Below are positions 1 to 7,251 of a stretch of DNA of 11,201 nucleotides, piece by piece. The DNA is from JAAXGI01 sp963579625 (lineage in GTDB: Bacteria; Gemmatimonadota; Gemmatimonadetes; Longimicrobiales; Gaopeijiaceae), in NCBI GenBank assembly GCA_963579625.1, contig CAUZHN010000076.1, positions 1 through 11,201 on the forward strand, written 5' to 3'. Below the pieces are notes generated by a model, which searched no databases, had not been told where the DNA came from, and saw only the letters and a program-made list of their open reading frames with translations. A program made the translations under genes and the position numbers. The number at the start of each line of letters is the position of its first letter. Position 1 is the first letter of the stretch.

Positions 1-363
1 CTTCGGGGCGGGTATCAGATGATGGAGGCGATCTATCCCGATGGCCGTCGGGAAGTGATCAACAAGATCGACTGGAACCATCTGTGGCACACGACTCACA
101 TCTACGAGGATTTGGCGCAGCCCTTGTTACCGAAGGGCACTGTTATCATCGCCTCCTCTCTCTTGGATAATACGGCGGAGAATCCATCCAACCCCGATCC
201 TGACCAATGGGTGGTCTACAACCGTCGCAGCGTAGGAGAAATGGCCCACATCCGTTTCGGGATCACCTGGATCCCGGATGAGGACTTCGAGCAGATGGTT
301 GCCGAGCGGGAGCGGCTCCTGAAGGAGAGGGACGACCGGATGGCCACTGATGATGGGGGCTGA
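1..363 (+). CDS. Cytochrome c/PHM-like copper monooxygenase, C-terminal fragment (5' end outside window)
   Basis: This is the last 120 codons of a gene that starts before the window. The frame is open from base 1 and ends at TGA 361-363. The visible part corresponds to residues 344-463 of the complete copy at 690-2081. From the first ATG (19) onward, 108 of 114 residues are identical, with no gaps. It keeps the second half of the copper type II monooxygenase (PHM/DBM-like) C-terminal domain. The NPSNPDPDQW stretch is present, and so is the methionine of SVGEMAH, which aligns with the CuM/CuB Met ligand of PHM. The HxH pair and the heme domain would lie upstream and cannot be seen. ATG 19 is an internal methionine, not the start. 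The six substitutions are mild (E/D, A/S, S/T, S/A, I/T, Q/E), which suggests both copies are under protein-level selection. The role is inferred to match the full copy. Confidence 0.85.
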   Translation, partial: LRGGYQMMEAIYPDGRREVINKIDWNHLWHTTHIYEDLAQPLLPKGTVIIASSLLDNTAENPSNPDPDQWVVYNRRSVGEMAHIRFGITWIPDEDFEQMVAERERLLKERDDRMATDDGG

Positions 364-368
364 CATCT

Positions 369-402
369 ACAGGTAGGAGGAAAACCTGTCGGAAGGGCAG
401 GT
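369..402 (+). other. Paired, mutually exclusive 3' UTR hairpins (copy A)
   Basis: Six bases after the stop codon, ACAGGT (369-374) can pair with ACCTGT (384-389) across a 9-base loop. The same ACCTG (384-388) can instead pair with CAGGT (398-402). The central arm can use only one partner at a time. The same three elements recur at 2087-2120 despite point changes in the loops. Any function is inferred; candidates are mRNA 3' stability or modulation of the terminator that follows. Confidence 0.4.
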
Positions 403-422
403 ACAGCAGCAGTTCCGGAGAG

Positions 423-456
423 CCCGGTGCGGATTCACTTCCGCACCGGGTTTTCT
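423..456 (+). terminator. Intrinsic (rho-independent) terminator after copy A
   Basis: An 11-bp perfect stem runs from C423-A433 to T440-G450 with a 6-base loop, and the stem is GC-rich (CCCGGTGCGGA and its complement). An A-T pair and a G-U wobble can extend it by two. TTTTCT follows immediately. It lies 60 bases after the stop codon at 361-363. This marks the first copy's transcription unit as ending here, so the second copy probably has its own promoter. Confidence 0.88.
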
Positions 457-689
457 GCTTCCTGCCTGCCGAGTTATTTCCCACACTCGCTCTAGATATA
501 TTATTTAAGGGTTGCAAAGTGAGTTTCAGTGAAGACGAGGTCGGAATCACATTGACCGAGAATAAGGGAATGGGCCCAACGGTGGTTTCATGTAGTAGGC
601 CTGGAGATTATGTTTTAATTGTGAGACCCTTCCTACTGGACCAACGGGTGGGTTGAAGTCACCGTCACCAACTGACCGGAGAGTTTCAG
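457..689 (+). other. Intergenic leader of the second cytochrome/PHM-like gene
   Basis: With the preceding 3' UTR this makes a 326-base gap without a recognisable gene. It begins beyond the terminator and contains an AT-rich patch near 491-507. That patch has a TATATT at 497-502 but no convincing -35 box 17 bases upstream. A TTGACC at 552-557 has no matching -10. A promoter for the 690 gene must lie here if the terminator at 423-456 works, but it could not be placed. Confidence 0.5.
678..683 (+). promoter_or_regulatory. Ribosome binding site for the 690 gene
   Basis: GGAGAG lies 6 bases before ATG 690. This is good Shine-Dalgarno spacing and supports this start over the in-frame ATG at 699. 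Confidence 0.7.
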
Positions 690-2081
690 ATGAGTGGGAT
701 GAAAGGTCGTCAGAATATCTGGGTAGCACTCGCTGGAGCGGTGTTCGCGGGAGCGATGGCTTTGCCACAGGGCGTTACCGCACAGGCAGTAACCTACGCC
801 GGTGACGTTGCACACATTCTTGAGGAGAATTGTGTGAGGTGTCATCGGCCGGGCACCGCAGCGCCGATGGTACTCCAAACCTATGAGCAAGTAAGGCCCT
901 GGGCGCCGATGATCAAGACCGCAGTGACGAACCGGATTATGCCCCCGGGCTGGTATCTAGACCGAACCGTGGGCATCCAGGACTTCAAGAACAACCCGTC
1001 GCTCACAGACGAGGAGATCGAGACGATCGCGACTTGGGTGGACTCAGGCATGCCGATGGGCGACCCATCGCTGCTACCGGAACCGATTGAGTACAAGGCA
1101 GACCACGAGTATTGGCAGCTCGAACAGGACCAGGGTTGGGGACCACCGGACATGATCCTCTCGTCGCCACCGTACACGGTTCCTGCCAATAGCGGGGATC
1201 AGTGGTGGGAGCCGGACGCAGCGATAGCCGATGTAACCGACACTGAGATGCCAGAACGCAGGTGGATCAGGGCGGTGGAGACCAGGCCCGCGGATGCTGA
1301 GAGCGGATATGTCTTCCATCATGCCAACACGAGTCTCCGTCGGGCGACGGACGACGGGTCACGAGGTGGTGGAGGGCTTTCCTCCGCTGCAGTCGGAAAG
1401 CGAACGGACATGTATCCGGAGGATGCCGGTAAGCTGATGGAGCCCGGGGACGAGATATCCTTTTCGATGCACCTGTTCCCGATCGGAAGAGAAGTAGTTG
1501 ACGCTCAGATCCAGGTAGGTGTTTGGTTCTACCCAGAGGAAGAAGAGCCGAAGTACACCACCAACGATGAGACTTTATTCAATGCTAGCGAGAGTCGTAG
1601 TCTGGACTTGCCACGATACAGCGATATACTCGTTCCACCCCACGGATACCAGTTACTGCGTGGAAACCATGTGCTCGACAGGAATGCGCGAGTACACTCG
1701 ATTCGAGGCCATATGCACCTTCGGGGTGGGTATCAGATGATGGAGGCGATCTATCCCGACGGCCGTCGGGAGGTGATCAACAAGATCGACTGGAACCATC
1801 TGTGGCACACGACTCACATCTATGATGATTTGGCGCAGCCCCTATTACCGAAGGGCACGGTTATCATTTCTACTGCTCTCTTGGATAATACGGCGGAGAA
1901 TCCATCCAATCCCGATCCTGACCAATGGGTGGTCTACAACCGTCGCAGCGTAGGAGAAATGGCACACACTCGTTTCGGAATCACCTGGATCCCGGATGAG
2001 GACTTCGAGGAAATGGTTGCCGAGCGGGAGCGGCTCCTGAAGGAGAGGGACGACCGGATGGCCACCGATGATGGGGGCTGA
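690..2081 (+). CDS. Exported cytochrome c/PHM-like copper type II monooxygenase fusion
   Basis: The 463-residue protein starts with a signal peptide (residues 1 to about 32, hydrophobic 10-25, ending near VTAQA), so it is exported. A cytochrome c-like domain follows: heme motif CVRCH at 48-52 and RIMPPGW with candidate axial Met84. The rest resembles the catalytic core of peptidylglycine/dopamine monooxygenases. Every expected copper ligand has a counterpart: His210-His211 and His261 for one copper, and HMH (His341, His343) with Met424 in SVGEMAH for the other. PNPDPDQW-like text near 406-413 is also typical of bacterial members. The fold suggests an oxidative, possibly hydroxylating enzyme with a built-in electron-transfer heme; the substrate is unknown. 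GGAGAG sits 6 bases before the ATG. It is a tandem paralogue of the gene ending at 363 and has its own terminator at 2141-2174. Family is fairly sure; actual activity is inferred. Confidence 0.87.
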   Translation: MSGMKGRQNIWVALAGAVFAGAMALPQGVTAQAVTYAGDVAHILEENCVRCHRPGTAAPMVLQTYEQVRPWAPMIKTAVTNRIMPPGWYLDRTVGIQDFKNNPSLTDEEIETIATWVDSGMPMGDPSLLPEPIEYKADHEYWQLEQDQGWGPPDMILSSPPYTVPANSGDQWWEPDAAIADVTDTEMPERRWIRAVETRPADAESGYVFHHANTSLRRATDDGSRGGGGLSSAAVGKRTDMYPEDAGKLMEPGDEISFSMHLFPIGREVVDAQIQVGVWFYPEEEEPKYTTNDETLFNASESRSLDLPRYSDILVPPHGYQLLRGNHVLDRNARVHSIRGHMHLRGGYQMMEAIYPDGRREVINKIDWNHLWHTTHIYDDLAQPLLPKGTVIISTALLDNTAENPSNPDPDQWVVYNRRSVGEMAHTRFGITWIPDEDFEEMVAERERLLKERDDRMATDDGG

Positions 2082-2086
2082 CACCT

Positions 2087-2120
2087 ACAGGTAAGAGGAA
2101 AACCTGTTGGAAGGGCAGGT
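2087..2120 (+). other. Paired, mutually exclusive 3' UTR hairpins (copy B)
   Basis: ACAGGT (2087-2092), ACCTGT (2102-2107) and CAGGT (2116-2120) repeat the arrangement at 369-402. Substitutions relative to copy A in this stretch fall in the loops, or at the edge of a stem without breaking the core pairing. The 3' UTR structure is therefore kept in both copies, although shared recent ancestry could explain this alone. Confidence 0.4.
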
Positions 2121-2140
2121 GCAGCAGCAGTTCCGGAGAG

Positions 2141-2174
2141 CCCGGTGCGGATTCACTTCCGCACCGGGTTCTCT
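2141..2174 (+). terminator. Intrinsic terminator after copy B
   Basis: The 11-bp stem (C2141-A2151 with T2158-G2168) and 6-base loop are identical to those after copy A. The tail is TTCTCT, a poorer U-tract than copy A's TTTTCT, so termination may be less complete. Confidence 0.82.
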
Positions 2175-2372
2175 ACGAACAGGTCCGTCGCTTCATTCGA
2201 TGGTATGAGTAAGGCTACCGGAAAAAAGTTGTGGCCACTCCAGCTATCAGAACAGAGTACGGTAAGACAGTCGCGTCACTAACGGTGGTCGGCGTAGATG
2301 GCGCTGGGTCCTTTGCTCCACGTTAGCGACTCCTGTCCCCTCGACTCGGTCTCGAAGACGCGAACTAACAAG

Positions 2373-3236
2373 ATGGCTTTAAGCACCAGGGTAGGACTCA
2401 TAAAGGCTGTTGAGATCATCATATGGCGGTTGGTCGCTCTTCTGATCGTCCCCTCGTTCCTGTTCGCCTCATGTGGAGAGGACGTGACAGGTCCCATAGA
2501 CCGAGGCAACGACCCCAACTTTACCATCGTTGCACACTCGGATATGGGCTTTACAGCGACTAATCGAAAGGTGAACGTTTTTGGGGTGTCGATCTACGCC
2601 TATGCTACGGTAGAAGACGCTAAGCTACTGCACGCCGCTAATATCATGGCTCAATATCTAGACAATGATGAAGATGGCGTTGTCGATAATTCAACTTTGC
2701 TGAGTGCACTGATATCTAGCAACGCAGCGTTGTTCATGTGGAAGCGTTCGGGAGAAATATCGCTTGATGCGCAGGATCTGGGTGCAGACGAGTCAGTCCC
2801 TGCGTGGCATACCAACGGGCATACGGGCCAATTCGATGCCGCGTTGGAAGAAATTTGGCATGTTATTACGCAATATGGGTTTGCCAACGCTTATCAAAGT
2901 GCTCTGGGCGAAGAACCTGGCACGTCTCTGACCAACGCTATGGACATCGCAAGAGGTGGACATTTTCAGTCTGTTCCAAGCCCCTATCCGGACGGTGCGT
3001 GGTACACTTATGACGATCAAACCTGCGATTATAACTGTATGGCTACCGAGTATATCTACTGGGCGATGACTTCGGTCTTGGGAGCACAGGAGAATCGTGC
3101 GGGCCAGATCGAACAGGAATGGAAGCTGAATACTGAGGCCAAGGTGCGGCAGACCGATACGGCCATATATCAGCTATTGACGGATCCTCAATACGGATTC
3201 CCGACGGTATTGCCAGACGGGACATATAGGAGATAG
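2373..3236 (+). CDS. Unrecognised lipoprotein-like exported protein with calcium-loop motif
   Basis: I do not recognise the family. The start at 2373 gives 287 residues with an N-terminal hydrophobic segment (about 15-31) ending in LFASC (Cys34), a weak lipobox that suggests a lipoprotein. A start at 2298 is possible and adds 25 residues unlike a signal sequence; neither start has a clear Shine-Dalgarno. DNDEDGVVD at 97-105 fits the DxDxDGxxD calcium-binding loop of EF-hand/dockerin/thrombospondin-3 type. A helix-like EEIWH (159-163) follows His146 and His150, and a Cys218-x3-Cys222 pair precedes a TEY (Glu226). Together these resemble a zincin whose first HExxH histidine is replaced by Glu, which is a speculative reading. 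The gene stands alone: a terminator lies upstream and a 291-base gap separates it from the next gene. Expression is independent of its neighbours as far as can be seen. Confidence 0.72.
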   Translation: MALSTRVGLIKAVEIIIWRLVALLIVPSFLFASCGEDVTGPIDRGNDPNFTIVAHSDMGFTATNRKVNVFGVSIYAYATVEDAKLLHAANIMAQYLDNDEDGVVDNSTLLSALISSNAALFMWKRSGEISLDAQDLGADESVPAWHTNGHTGQFDAALEEIWHVITQYGFANAYQSALGEEPGTSLTNAMDIARGGHFQSVPSPYPDGAWYTYDDQTCDYNCMATEYIYWAMTSVLGAQENRAGQIEQEWKLNTEAKVRQTDTAIYQLLTDPQYGFPTVLPDGTYRR

Positions 3237-3527
3237 ATGAAAGCGAAACTCTACGATTTAGGCCAAAACGCGGGATCGCTATCTCAATCGCTCTGCAGGA
3301 CTAGCACTTTGTTTTGCTCCTGGCGCGCAATCGATAAGTGGAGGTAGCACCCTGACAGCATGGCCGGTTGGTAGACCCACTTAATTGACGCTTTTCGACA
3401 GGCAACACTTCAGCCTATGACCAACAGAAACCTCCGCAGATATGTCACCCAGGATTGGGCCAGTGATGCCTTTCGGTTTCACTGCTGTACTCTACTCCGC
3501 GTGGCTGGCACAATCAGGAAACTCGCA
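3237..3527 (+). other. Intergenic region before the DUF5916 gene
   Basis: There is no gene here when the downstream start is set at 3528. A TTGACG at 3385-3390 resembles a -35 box, but no good -10 hexamer lies 16-18 bases on. No terminator stem follows the stop at 3234-3236. The open frame from ATG 3417 to 3527 is in phase with the next gene, but its residues do not look like a signal peptide. Confidence 0.4.
3516..3520 (+). promoter_or_regulatory. Ribosome binding site setting the DUF5916 start
   Basis: AGGAA lies 7 bases before ATG 3528. No comparable site precedes the in-frame ATG at 3417. A signal peptide begins directly at 3528, so this site decides the start. Confidence 0.65.
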
Positions 3528-5909
3528 ATGGGCCTGACACCCACCGGCTTCCTCACTGGATTGATGGCGGCTGCTAGGGTCTTCGCGGCTGGGGTACTCC
3601 TGACAATGACACAGGGGCTAACGGCTCAAGCTCAGGTTTCCACTGAAGCCAATGGTGTCCAAATCGATGGTCCCCCTCCACCTGTAGCCCCAGATGTGAT
3701 CAGCAGGGACGATGAGGGAGGAGCCACTATTCGAGCTGTCCGAGTAACGGAACCCATGCGCATTGATGGCGAGCTTGACGAGGCCTTTTACCAAACGACC
3801 CTATCGATCTCAGACTTCGTTCAGACCGTGCCCAATGAGGGGGCAGCCCCGACCGAGCACACAGAGGCCTGGATCGGCTTCGACGACAGCAATGTGTACG
3901 TGGCCGGCCGCGTGTGGGACTCCGCGCCAGAGAATGAATGGGTTGCCAATGAGATGCGGCGGGACGCACAGCAGATCCGGTCAAACGACAACTTCGGGGT
4001 CTTCTTGGACACCTTCTACGATCGTCGCAACGCCGTGACACTCTATGTGAATTCGCTCGGTGCATTTACCGACATGCAGATAACGAACGAAGGGAACCCC
4101 AACCGCGACTGGAATCCGGTCATCGACATCCAAACTGGTCGCTTCGACGGAGGCTGGACGGTCGAAATAGCGATTCCTTTCAAATCTCTCCGGTATCGTG
4201 CGGGCAGGGAGCAAGTCTGGGGGATCCAATTGCGACGGAACGTCATTCGCAGGAACGAATGGAATTATCTCACGTTCCTTCCGCTCTCTGTATCCGGAAA
4301 CGGATCGATGGGACTCTTTCGCGTGTCGATGTATGGAACACTGGTGGGTATCGAGGCACCACCCTCCGGGCGAAATCTCGAGATCAAGCCGTATGCAATC
4401 TCAGGGCTCCAGACAGACATGGCCGTCGATCCCGTCGTCTCCAACGATGTCGATACGGATGCGGGGTTGGACGTCAAGTATGGTATCACTGAGAACCTGA
4501 CGGCGGATCTCACCTTTAACACGGATTTCGCACAAGTCGAGGTGGACGAGCAGCAGGTCAACCTAACCCGGTTCAGTCTCTTCTTCCCGGAGAAGAGGGA
4601 GTTCTTTCTTGAAGGCCGGGGAATCTTCAACTTCGGGACAGGTGGTAATTTTGGCGGGGGCGGTCTCAGGGGCGCCCCCAGACTGGGTGGTGGCGGCTCT
4701 GGTGGTGGAGCACCCACCCTCTTCTACAGCCGACAAATCGGTTTACAGGATGGAGAGCCAATCCCGATTCTGGCAGGGGGGAGGATCACCGGAAAGATCG
4801 GCTCGTTTGACGTGGGAGCCGTAGGGATTCAGACAGACGACCATCCAGATGTCGGGGCTGAGTCCACTAATTTCACTGTGCTTCGTCTCCGCCGAGACAT
4901 CTTTGCTCGAAGCAGCGTCGGAGTCCTTTTCGAAAACCGGTCGGTTTCCATCAAGGGAAAGGAGGGACCCAACCAAGCATATGGAGTCGATGCAAACTTT
5001 GCCTTCTTCGACAATGTGAGCTTCCTGACCTACTACGCGAAGACGAGAACTGAGGGGGTCTCCGGAAACGACGAAAGCTATCGATCCCGCTTCAACTATG
5101 CCGCGGACAGATGGGGTGCATCCATCGACTATCTCCTAGTGGGGAATGATTTCAATCCGGAGATCGGATTCGTTCGCCGAAAGGACTTCCGACGAACATC
5201 TGTTTCAGGACGCTTCAGCCCCCGTCCCGAGTCCATATCGTGGATTCGGCGGTTCATCTTTCAGGGAAATGTTGGGTATCTGGAGAACGAGCGGAACCGC
5301 TTTGTAGAAACCCGCAACTGGGGAGGAAGCTTCCAGGTTGAGTTCGAAAACAGCGATGGTCTCAGTATCGATTCTAGGGACAGTTATGAGCATCTGAACA
5401 AAGACACAAACATTACGGGTGCGACAATCCCTTTGGGCCGGTACTCCTTTCGCGATGTTCAGGTGAGCTACATCTTCGGCCCACAGCGCCGGATGGCTGG
5501 CAGCGTATCCGTGAGAAATGGTGGCTTCTACTCGGGCGAGATCTCATCCGTAGGTTTCAGTCGTGGTCGAATCGAGATTCTACCGCAGCTTTCTATTGAG
5601 CCCGCCATCGAATTCAACTGGATCAATCTGCCAGACCAACAGGGATTCAGGGGTGAATTCAATCAACACGTCACCCGGGTCCGGGCAAACTACAGCCTGA
5701 GTCCTCGCACGTTCGTGAGTGGATTGGTTCAATACAACGCGGGCAGTGATACCTTCAGCAACAACTTTCGGCTCCGGTGGGAATGGGCGCCGGGGAGTGA
5801 GCTTTTCATCGTGTATACCGAGGATCGAAACACCGACATATTTGACAGGTGGTCCGAGCTCTCGAACCGTGGACTGGTGATCAAGGTGAACCGGTTGCTT
5901 CGGATCTGA
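3528..5909 (+). CDS. DUF5916 protein: CBM9-like domain plus outer-membrane beta-barrel
   Basis: The 793-residue protein begins with a signal peptide (1 to about 35, ending TAQAQ). A CBM9-like beta-sandwich follows: IDGELDEAFY near 79-88, then EAWIGFDDSNVYVAGRVWD, and an end near residue 250. The remainder reads as a DUF5916 barrel of alternating strands. It carries the family stretch FFPEKREFFLEG from residue 352, and a glycine-rich segment at about 370-393 leading into LFYSRQIGL. It ends with amphipathic strands and a terminal LLRI, as expected for an outer-membrane barrel. The CBM9-like domain suggests periplasmic or surface binding of glycans or similar ligands, but the substrate and any transport role are unknown for the family. 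An upstream start at 3417 would add 37 residues with two adjacent cysteines and no secretion features, so it is rejected. Length is usual for the family. It appears monocistronic. Confidence 0.88.
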   Translation: MGLTPTGFLTGLMAAARVFAAGVLLTMTQGLTAQAQVSTEANGVQIDGPPPPVAPDVISRDDEGGATIRAVRVTEPMRIDGELDEAFYQTTLSISDFVQTVPNEGAAPTEHTEAWIGFDDSNVYVAGRVWDSAPENEWVANEMRRDAQQIRSNDNFGVFLDTFYDRRNAVTLYVNSLGAFTDMQITNEGNPNRDWNPVIDIQTGRFDGGWTVEIAIPFKSLRYRAGREQVWGIQLRRNVIRRNEWNYLTFLPLSVSGNGSMGLFRVSMYGTLVGIEAPPSGRNLEIKPYAISGLQTDMAVDPVVSNDVDTDAGLDVKYGITENLTADLTFNTDFAQVEVDEQQVNLTRFSLFFPEKREFFLEGRGIFNFGTGGNFGGGGLRGAPRLGGGGSGGGAPTLFYSRQIGLQDGEPIPILAGGRITGKIGSFDVGAVGIQTDDHPDVGAESTNFTVLRLRRDIFARSSVGVLFENRSVSIKGKEGPNQAYGVDANFAFFDNVSFLTYYAKTRTEGVSGNDESYRSRFNYAADRWGASIDYLLVGNDFNPEIGFVRRKDFRRTSVSGRFSPRPESISWIRRFIFQGNVGYLENERNRFVETRNWGGSFQVEFENSDGLSIDSRDSYEHLNKDTNITGATIPLGRYSFRDVQVSYIFGPQRRMAGSVSVRNGGFYSGEISSVGFSRGRIEILPQLSIEPAIEFNWINLPDQQGFRGEFNQHVTRVRANYSLSPRTFVSGLVQYNAGSDTFSNNFRLRWEWAPGSELFIVYTEDRNTDIFDRWSELSNRGLVIKVNRLLRI

Positions 5910-6202
5910 CTAGACTCGGGGAGGTTCTCGTATATCCTGCTGCTCTTAGAGTCGGGTAGGGAGGAGTCGTTTTTCATGAGCTTCGAATTGGACCGGTGAC
6001 GGTGGGCGGAAACCGGGGCGTGATCATCCAAGCCCGTATCGTACTCCTGGCCCTATAACCTTCCGGCATGAGGATCGCGTTCTCAAAGTCACCGGGGCGT
6101 ATCGACGCTGAGGAGAGCTGGCGGATCTGAATGACGCAGGGCAGAATGAGGATATGGTACTGACAGTATACTCCGAATTGAGTTGTGCGCCCCTGTCCGA
6201 AA
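5910..6202 (+). other. Intergenic region upstream of alkB
   Basis: These 293 bases hold no convincing gene. Five Ts at 5970-5974 follow GAGTCG, but no compact GC-rich stem precedes them, so no terminator is called. A possible promoter element lies at 6167-6172. Confidence 0.45.
6167..6172 (+). promoter_or_regulatory. Possible -10 element for alkB-dpaL
   Basis: TATACT differs from TATAAT at one position. It would place transcription start near 6179, leaving about 24 bases before ATG 6203. No TTGACA-like hexamer lies 16-18 bases upstream, so the call is weak. Confidence 0.25.
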
Positions 6203-7249
6203 ATGAAGACACAGTCTCCGTTCAACCCTGGTACTTCTGAGGCCCAGAACCCTGAGGCTTGGGTCTGGCATATGCTGGGGCTCGTCAATCCTGTTCTGGT
6301 CATCACCTGCAACTTGATGGGTGGACCTTGGGTCCTTGCCGGTGTGACGTACATGCTCGGGCTAGGCCCCCTACTCGACCTCTCGCTGGGTTGTGCCGAT
6401 CCTCCAAAGCCACCGCGAGCGTCCGGACGAGTCTTTCAGGTTCTGCTTTACGTCCACGCCTTAATGCAGCTCATCGCGGTAGGGACACTCTTCTATCGTG
6501 CAGGTCTAGACGGAAGCGCTTGGACCACATGGGGAGCTGCGTTGAGCACAGGACTAAGTTCTGGCCAATCAGGTATCATCGTCGCCCATGAGCTAGGTCA
6601 CACGCGTCCGCGTTCCTTTTCGTGGTGGATTGGGAGGCTGAATCTACTATCTGTGCTTTATTTGCATTTCACGACAGAGCACAATCACACGCACCATAGA
6701 CTTGTCGGTACTGTCGCCGACCCGGCGAGTGCTCGCTACGGGGAATCACTCTGGAGATTCGTACCAAGAAGTATCGCCGGCCAGTTCAGAGATGCGCTTA
6801 ACATCCACGCATCAAAAGGTCGGACCGTACTTGAGAATCCGGTCGCTCGTGGCATGGCCCTTCAGATCATTTTGGTTTCGGGATTGTACGTTTTGATGGG
6901 ACCGTGGGTCACTGCCTCATTCATTGTTCAAGCTGCCTCCGGGGTCTTCCTGCTGGAGTACATCAATTACATCCGTCACTACGGTCTGACTCGACAGTCT
7001 GGGGAGCGGCAGACCGAACTGCATTCCTGGCAATCCGAGCAGCGCTGGTCTCGCTGGACCCTGCTCGAACTCACCCGGCACTCGGCTCACCACCTCAAGC
7101 CGAGCGAGCCATTCTGGAGACTTCGCCCGTACGAGAATGCGCCAACGCTTCCATCTGGAATGTACGGGTGCTTCTGGATGGCTCTCGTTCCACCACTGTG
7201 GAGACGCATCATGCATCCACGGATCCCGGAAAGTTTCCTACCAAATTGA
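6203..7249 (+). CDS. alkB: Alkane 1-monooxygenase-like membrane di-iron hydroxylase (AlkB family, divergent)
   Basis: AlkB enzymes hydroxylate the terminal carbon of alkanes in the inner membrane using rubredoxin-delivered electrons. The 348-residue protein has the expected histidine boxes: HELGH (129-133), EHNHTHH (159-165) and RHSAHH (292-297), plus NYIRHYGL (255-262), the AlkB HYG signature. The stretch VADPASARYGES after box 2 and the C-terminal LPSGMYGCFWMALVPPLW are also close to AlkB. Hydrophobic membrane segments lie at about 20-63, 76-100, 108-128 and 218-257. From memory of the family, canonical text is EHNRGHH, NYIEHYGL and QRHSDHH, so the non-ligand positions of three motifs are altered while the histidines remain. 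It is shorter than the roughly 400-residue P. putida enzyme. No rubredoxin or reductase gene is in the window. The start is ATG 6203; GTG 6185 is possible. dpaL follows after 2 bases. The substrate could be something other than alkane. Confidence 0.85.
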   Translation: MKTQSPFNPGTSEAQNPEAWVWHMLGLVNPVLVITCNLMGGPWVLAGVTYMLGLGPLLDLSLGCADPPKPPRASGRVFQVLLYVHALMQLIAVGTLFYRAGLDGSAWTTWGAALSTGLSSGQSGIIVAHELGHTRPRSFSWWIGRLNLLSVLYLHFTTEHNHTHHRLVGTVADPASARYGESLWRFVPRSIAGQFRDALNIHASKGRTVLENPVARGMALQIILVSGLYVLMGPWVTASFIVQAASGVFLLEYINYIRHYGLTRQSGERQTELHSWQSEQRWSRWTLLELTRHSAHHLKPSEPFWRLRPYENAPTLPSGMYGCFWMALVPPLWRRIMHPRIPESFLPN

Positions 7250-7251
7250 GC

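Larger units (their letters stand above)
1..456 (+). repeat. Direct repeat, copy A (3' end of gene plus terminator)
   Basis: This segment aligns without gaps to 1719-2174, at a constant offset of 1718. A hand count gives about 27 mismatches in 456 bases, roughly 94% identity. The repeat covers the C-terminal coding part, the stop codon, the 3' hairpins and the terminator, and similarity ends a few bases after the stem. Its left limit is cut by the window edge. The simplest reading is a tandem gene duplication, not a mobile element, because no terminal inverted repeats or transposase are present. Confidence 0.93.
1719..2174 (+). repeat. Direct repeat, copy B (3' end of gene plus terminator)
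   Basis: This is the partner of 1-456, with about 94% identity and no gaps. Differences are unevenly spread. About nine fall in the 60 bases matching 121-180, while the block matching 181-240 has only one. This pattern would fit either relaxed positions or patchy gene conversion. Confidence 0.93.

Noticed and set aside
1..2174. The direct repeats as part of an insertion sequence or other mobile element
   Set aside because: The repeat lies inside genes with matching frames, with no transposase, inverted ends or target duplications. Tandem gene duplication explains it.
3385..3421. TTGACG as the -35 of a promoter before the DUF5916 gene
   Set aside because: No -10-like hexamer occurs at 16-18 bases. 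The nearest TATGAC is about 25 bases away.
3417..3527. N-terminal extension of the DUF5916 gene from ATG 3417
   Set aside because: The added 37 residues are not signal-like, no ribosome site precedes them, and a signal peptide with AGGAA at correct spacing starts at 3528.
4265..4717. Long antisense open frame rich in proline
   Set aside because: It mirrors the glycine-rich, GC-rich part of the DUF5916 gene and shows no ribosome site or domain.
5910..5974. T-run at 5970-5974 as a terminator for the DUF5916 gene
   Set aside because: Only short GACTC/GAGTC complementarity is found and no compact stem abuts the T-run.
6904..7251. Open frame upstream of and in phase with dpaL
   Set aside because: It lies inside alkB in another frame, and the DpaL family match begins only near 7252.
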